The notes under the pieces: generated by a model
Told to the model about the DNA's origin: nothing
The model's database searches: none
The model's input: only the letters and a program-made list of their open reading frames with translations
In this document: positions 63,631-64,000 of the stretch, piece by piece
Position numbering within the stretch: the first letter of the stretch is position 1
Layout of the letters: each line of letters begins with the position of its first letter
Origin: Echinarachnius parma
Lineage: Eukaryota; Echinodermata; Echinoidea; Clypeasteroida; Echinarachniidae
DNA: 64,000 bases
Direction of reading: 5' to 3'
NCBI GenBank assembly: GCA_037951105.1
Contig: JBAMJV010005476.1
Span: forward strand, 1-64,000
Translations under genes and position numbers: made by a program

Positions 63631-64000
63631 GAATTGTCAAGGTTACGATGACGCACAAGAAGCTGGGGATAACCAAAGACATGGCGGCGAACAAAGTTCT
63701 TCCTTTCCTTTTCCCACTCTGCATCGACAACAACCTCAACCTCAGTCAGTTCAACTCGTACATGGCGGTGATCAACGACCTCATCAAACTGGTGGAAAAG
63801 GAGCAGAGGATCAAATTGGAACAACTCCACACGTTGCAGGAAGAACAGAAGACCTCGGTGGAGTTTGCTCAGAAGCTGCACACCAACGGGAACGCCTCGG
63901 CTGGTGGAGAGAGCAAGTCCTCGGGAGGAAGCGGGGTCGATCAAATGTTTGAAAGCTTTGGTCTGAATGGCCATGGTTCCAAAGGCAGCGGTAATCCAAC
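63631..64000 (+). CDS. SCYL2: SCYL2 exon 10, runs off the window
   Basis: Continues from exon 9 in phase 1 (G + GA). It reads IVKVTMTHKKLGITKDMAAN, KVLPFLFPLCIDNNLNLSQF, NSYMAVINDLIKLVEKEQRI and KLEQLHTLQEEQKTS, matching vertebrate THKKLGITKEQLAGKVLPHL, then PLSIENNLNLNQFNSFISVI and KTKLEQLHIMQEQQKS. A Gly/Ser-rich linker (GGSGVDQMFESFGLNGHGSK) follows. The clathrin/AP2-binding C-terminal tail expected in the family lies beyond 64000. Confidence 0.95.

Overview
This is a gene-poor, repeat-rich stretch of an animal nuclear genome. Intron-rich genes with GT-AG introns, interstitial TTAGGG-type repeats, many short inverted-repeat transposons and one LINE with a long open frame suggest a marine deuterostome invertebrate, most likely an echinoderm such as a sea urchin. 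The species call is inference; the gene calls are firm.

Two host genes are present, both on the + strand. CECR2 (about 2532 to 35120) appears complete in 13 coding exons with consistent splice phases, giving a predicted protein of about 2148 residues. It has an N-terminal DDT/WHIM module, a very long Lys/Glu-rich segment in one exon, a WHIM3-like end, an acidic segment, a bromodomain split over three exons, and a long Pro/Gln/His/Ser-rich tail. CECR2 is the partner of ISWI-type remodellers in the CERF complex. SCYL2 (from about 44040, coding from 44926) is present as ten coding exons and runs off the right edge. It encodes a pseudokinase plus HEAT-like region linked to clathrin traffic. The two genes are functionally unrelated neighbours separated by about 9 kb of repeats.

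Both genes carry an unusual number of local partial exon duplications. CECR2 exons 2, 3, 5, 7 and 10 and its terminal exon are affected, as are SCYL2 exons 2, 3, 4, 5 and 9. Most copies span only one exon-intron junction. CECR2 exon 7 is different: it exists as three complete, in-phase 90-bp copies.

The rest is mobile DNA. (1) Elements with 4-bp target duplications and termini starting GGGC or GGGT lie at 5591-7575, 7953-9503, 15089-17446, 25749-27528 and 56603-59223. Four of them carry, scattered inside, many copies of one private 13-16 bp motif, a different motif in each element. I regard this as the best candidate for something undescribed. (2) Many short elements are flanked by TTAA (3318-4372, 18936-19291, 23694-24125, 24130-24416, 32839-33470, 33475-34247, 41071-41319, 43380-43773, 50049-54844, 59676-60063). 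One carries 43 bp identical to CECR2 exon 6, and one is split by the LINE. (3) There are hAT-like elements, foldback elements, tRNA-related SINE-like copies, and long GAT-type microsatellites. No RNA gene, CRISPR array or viral element was supported.
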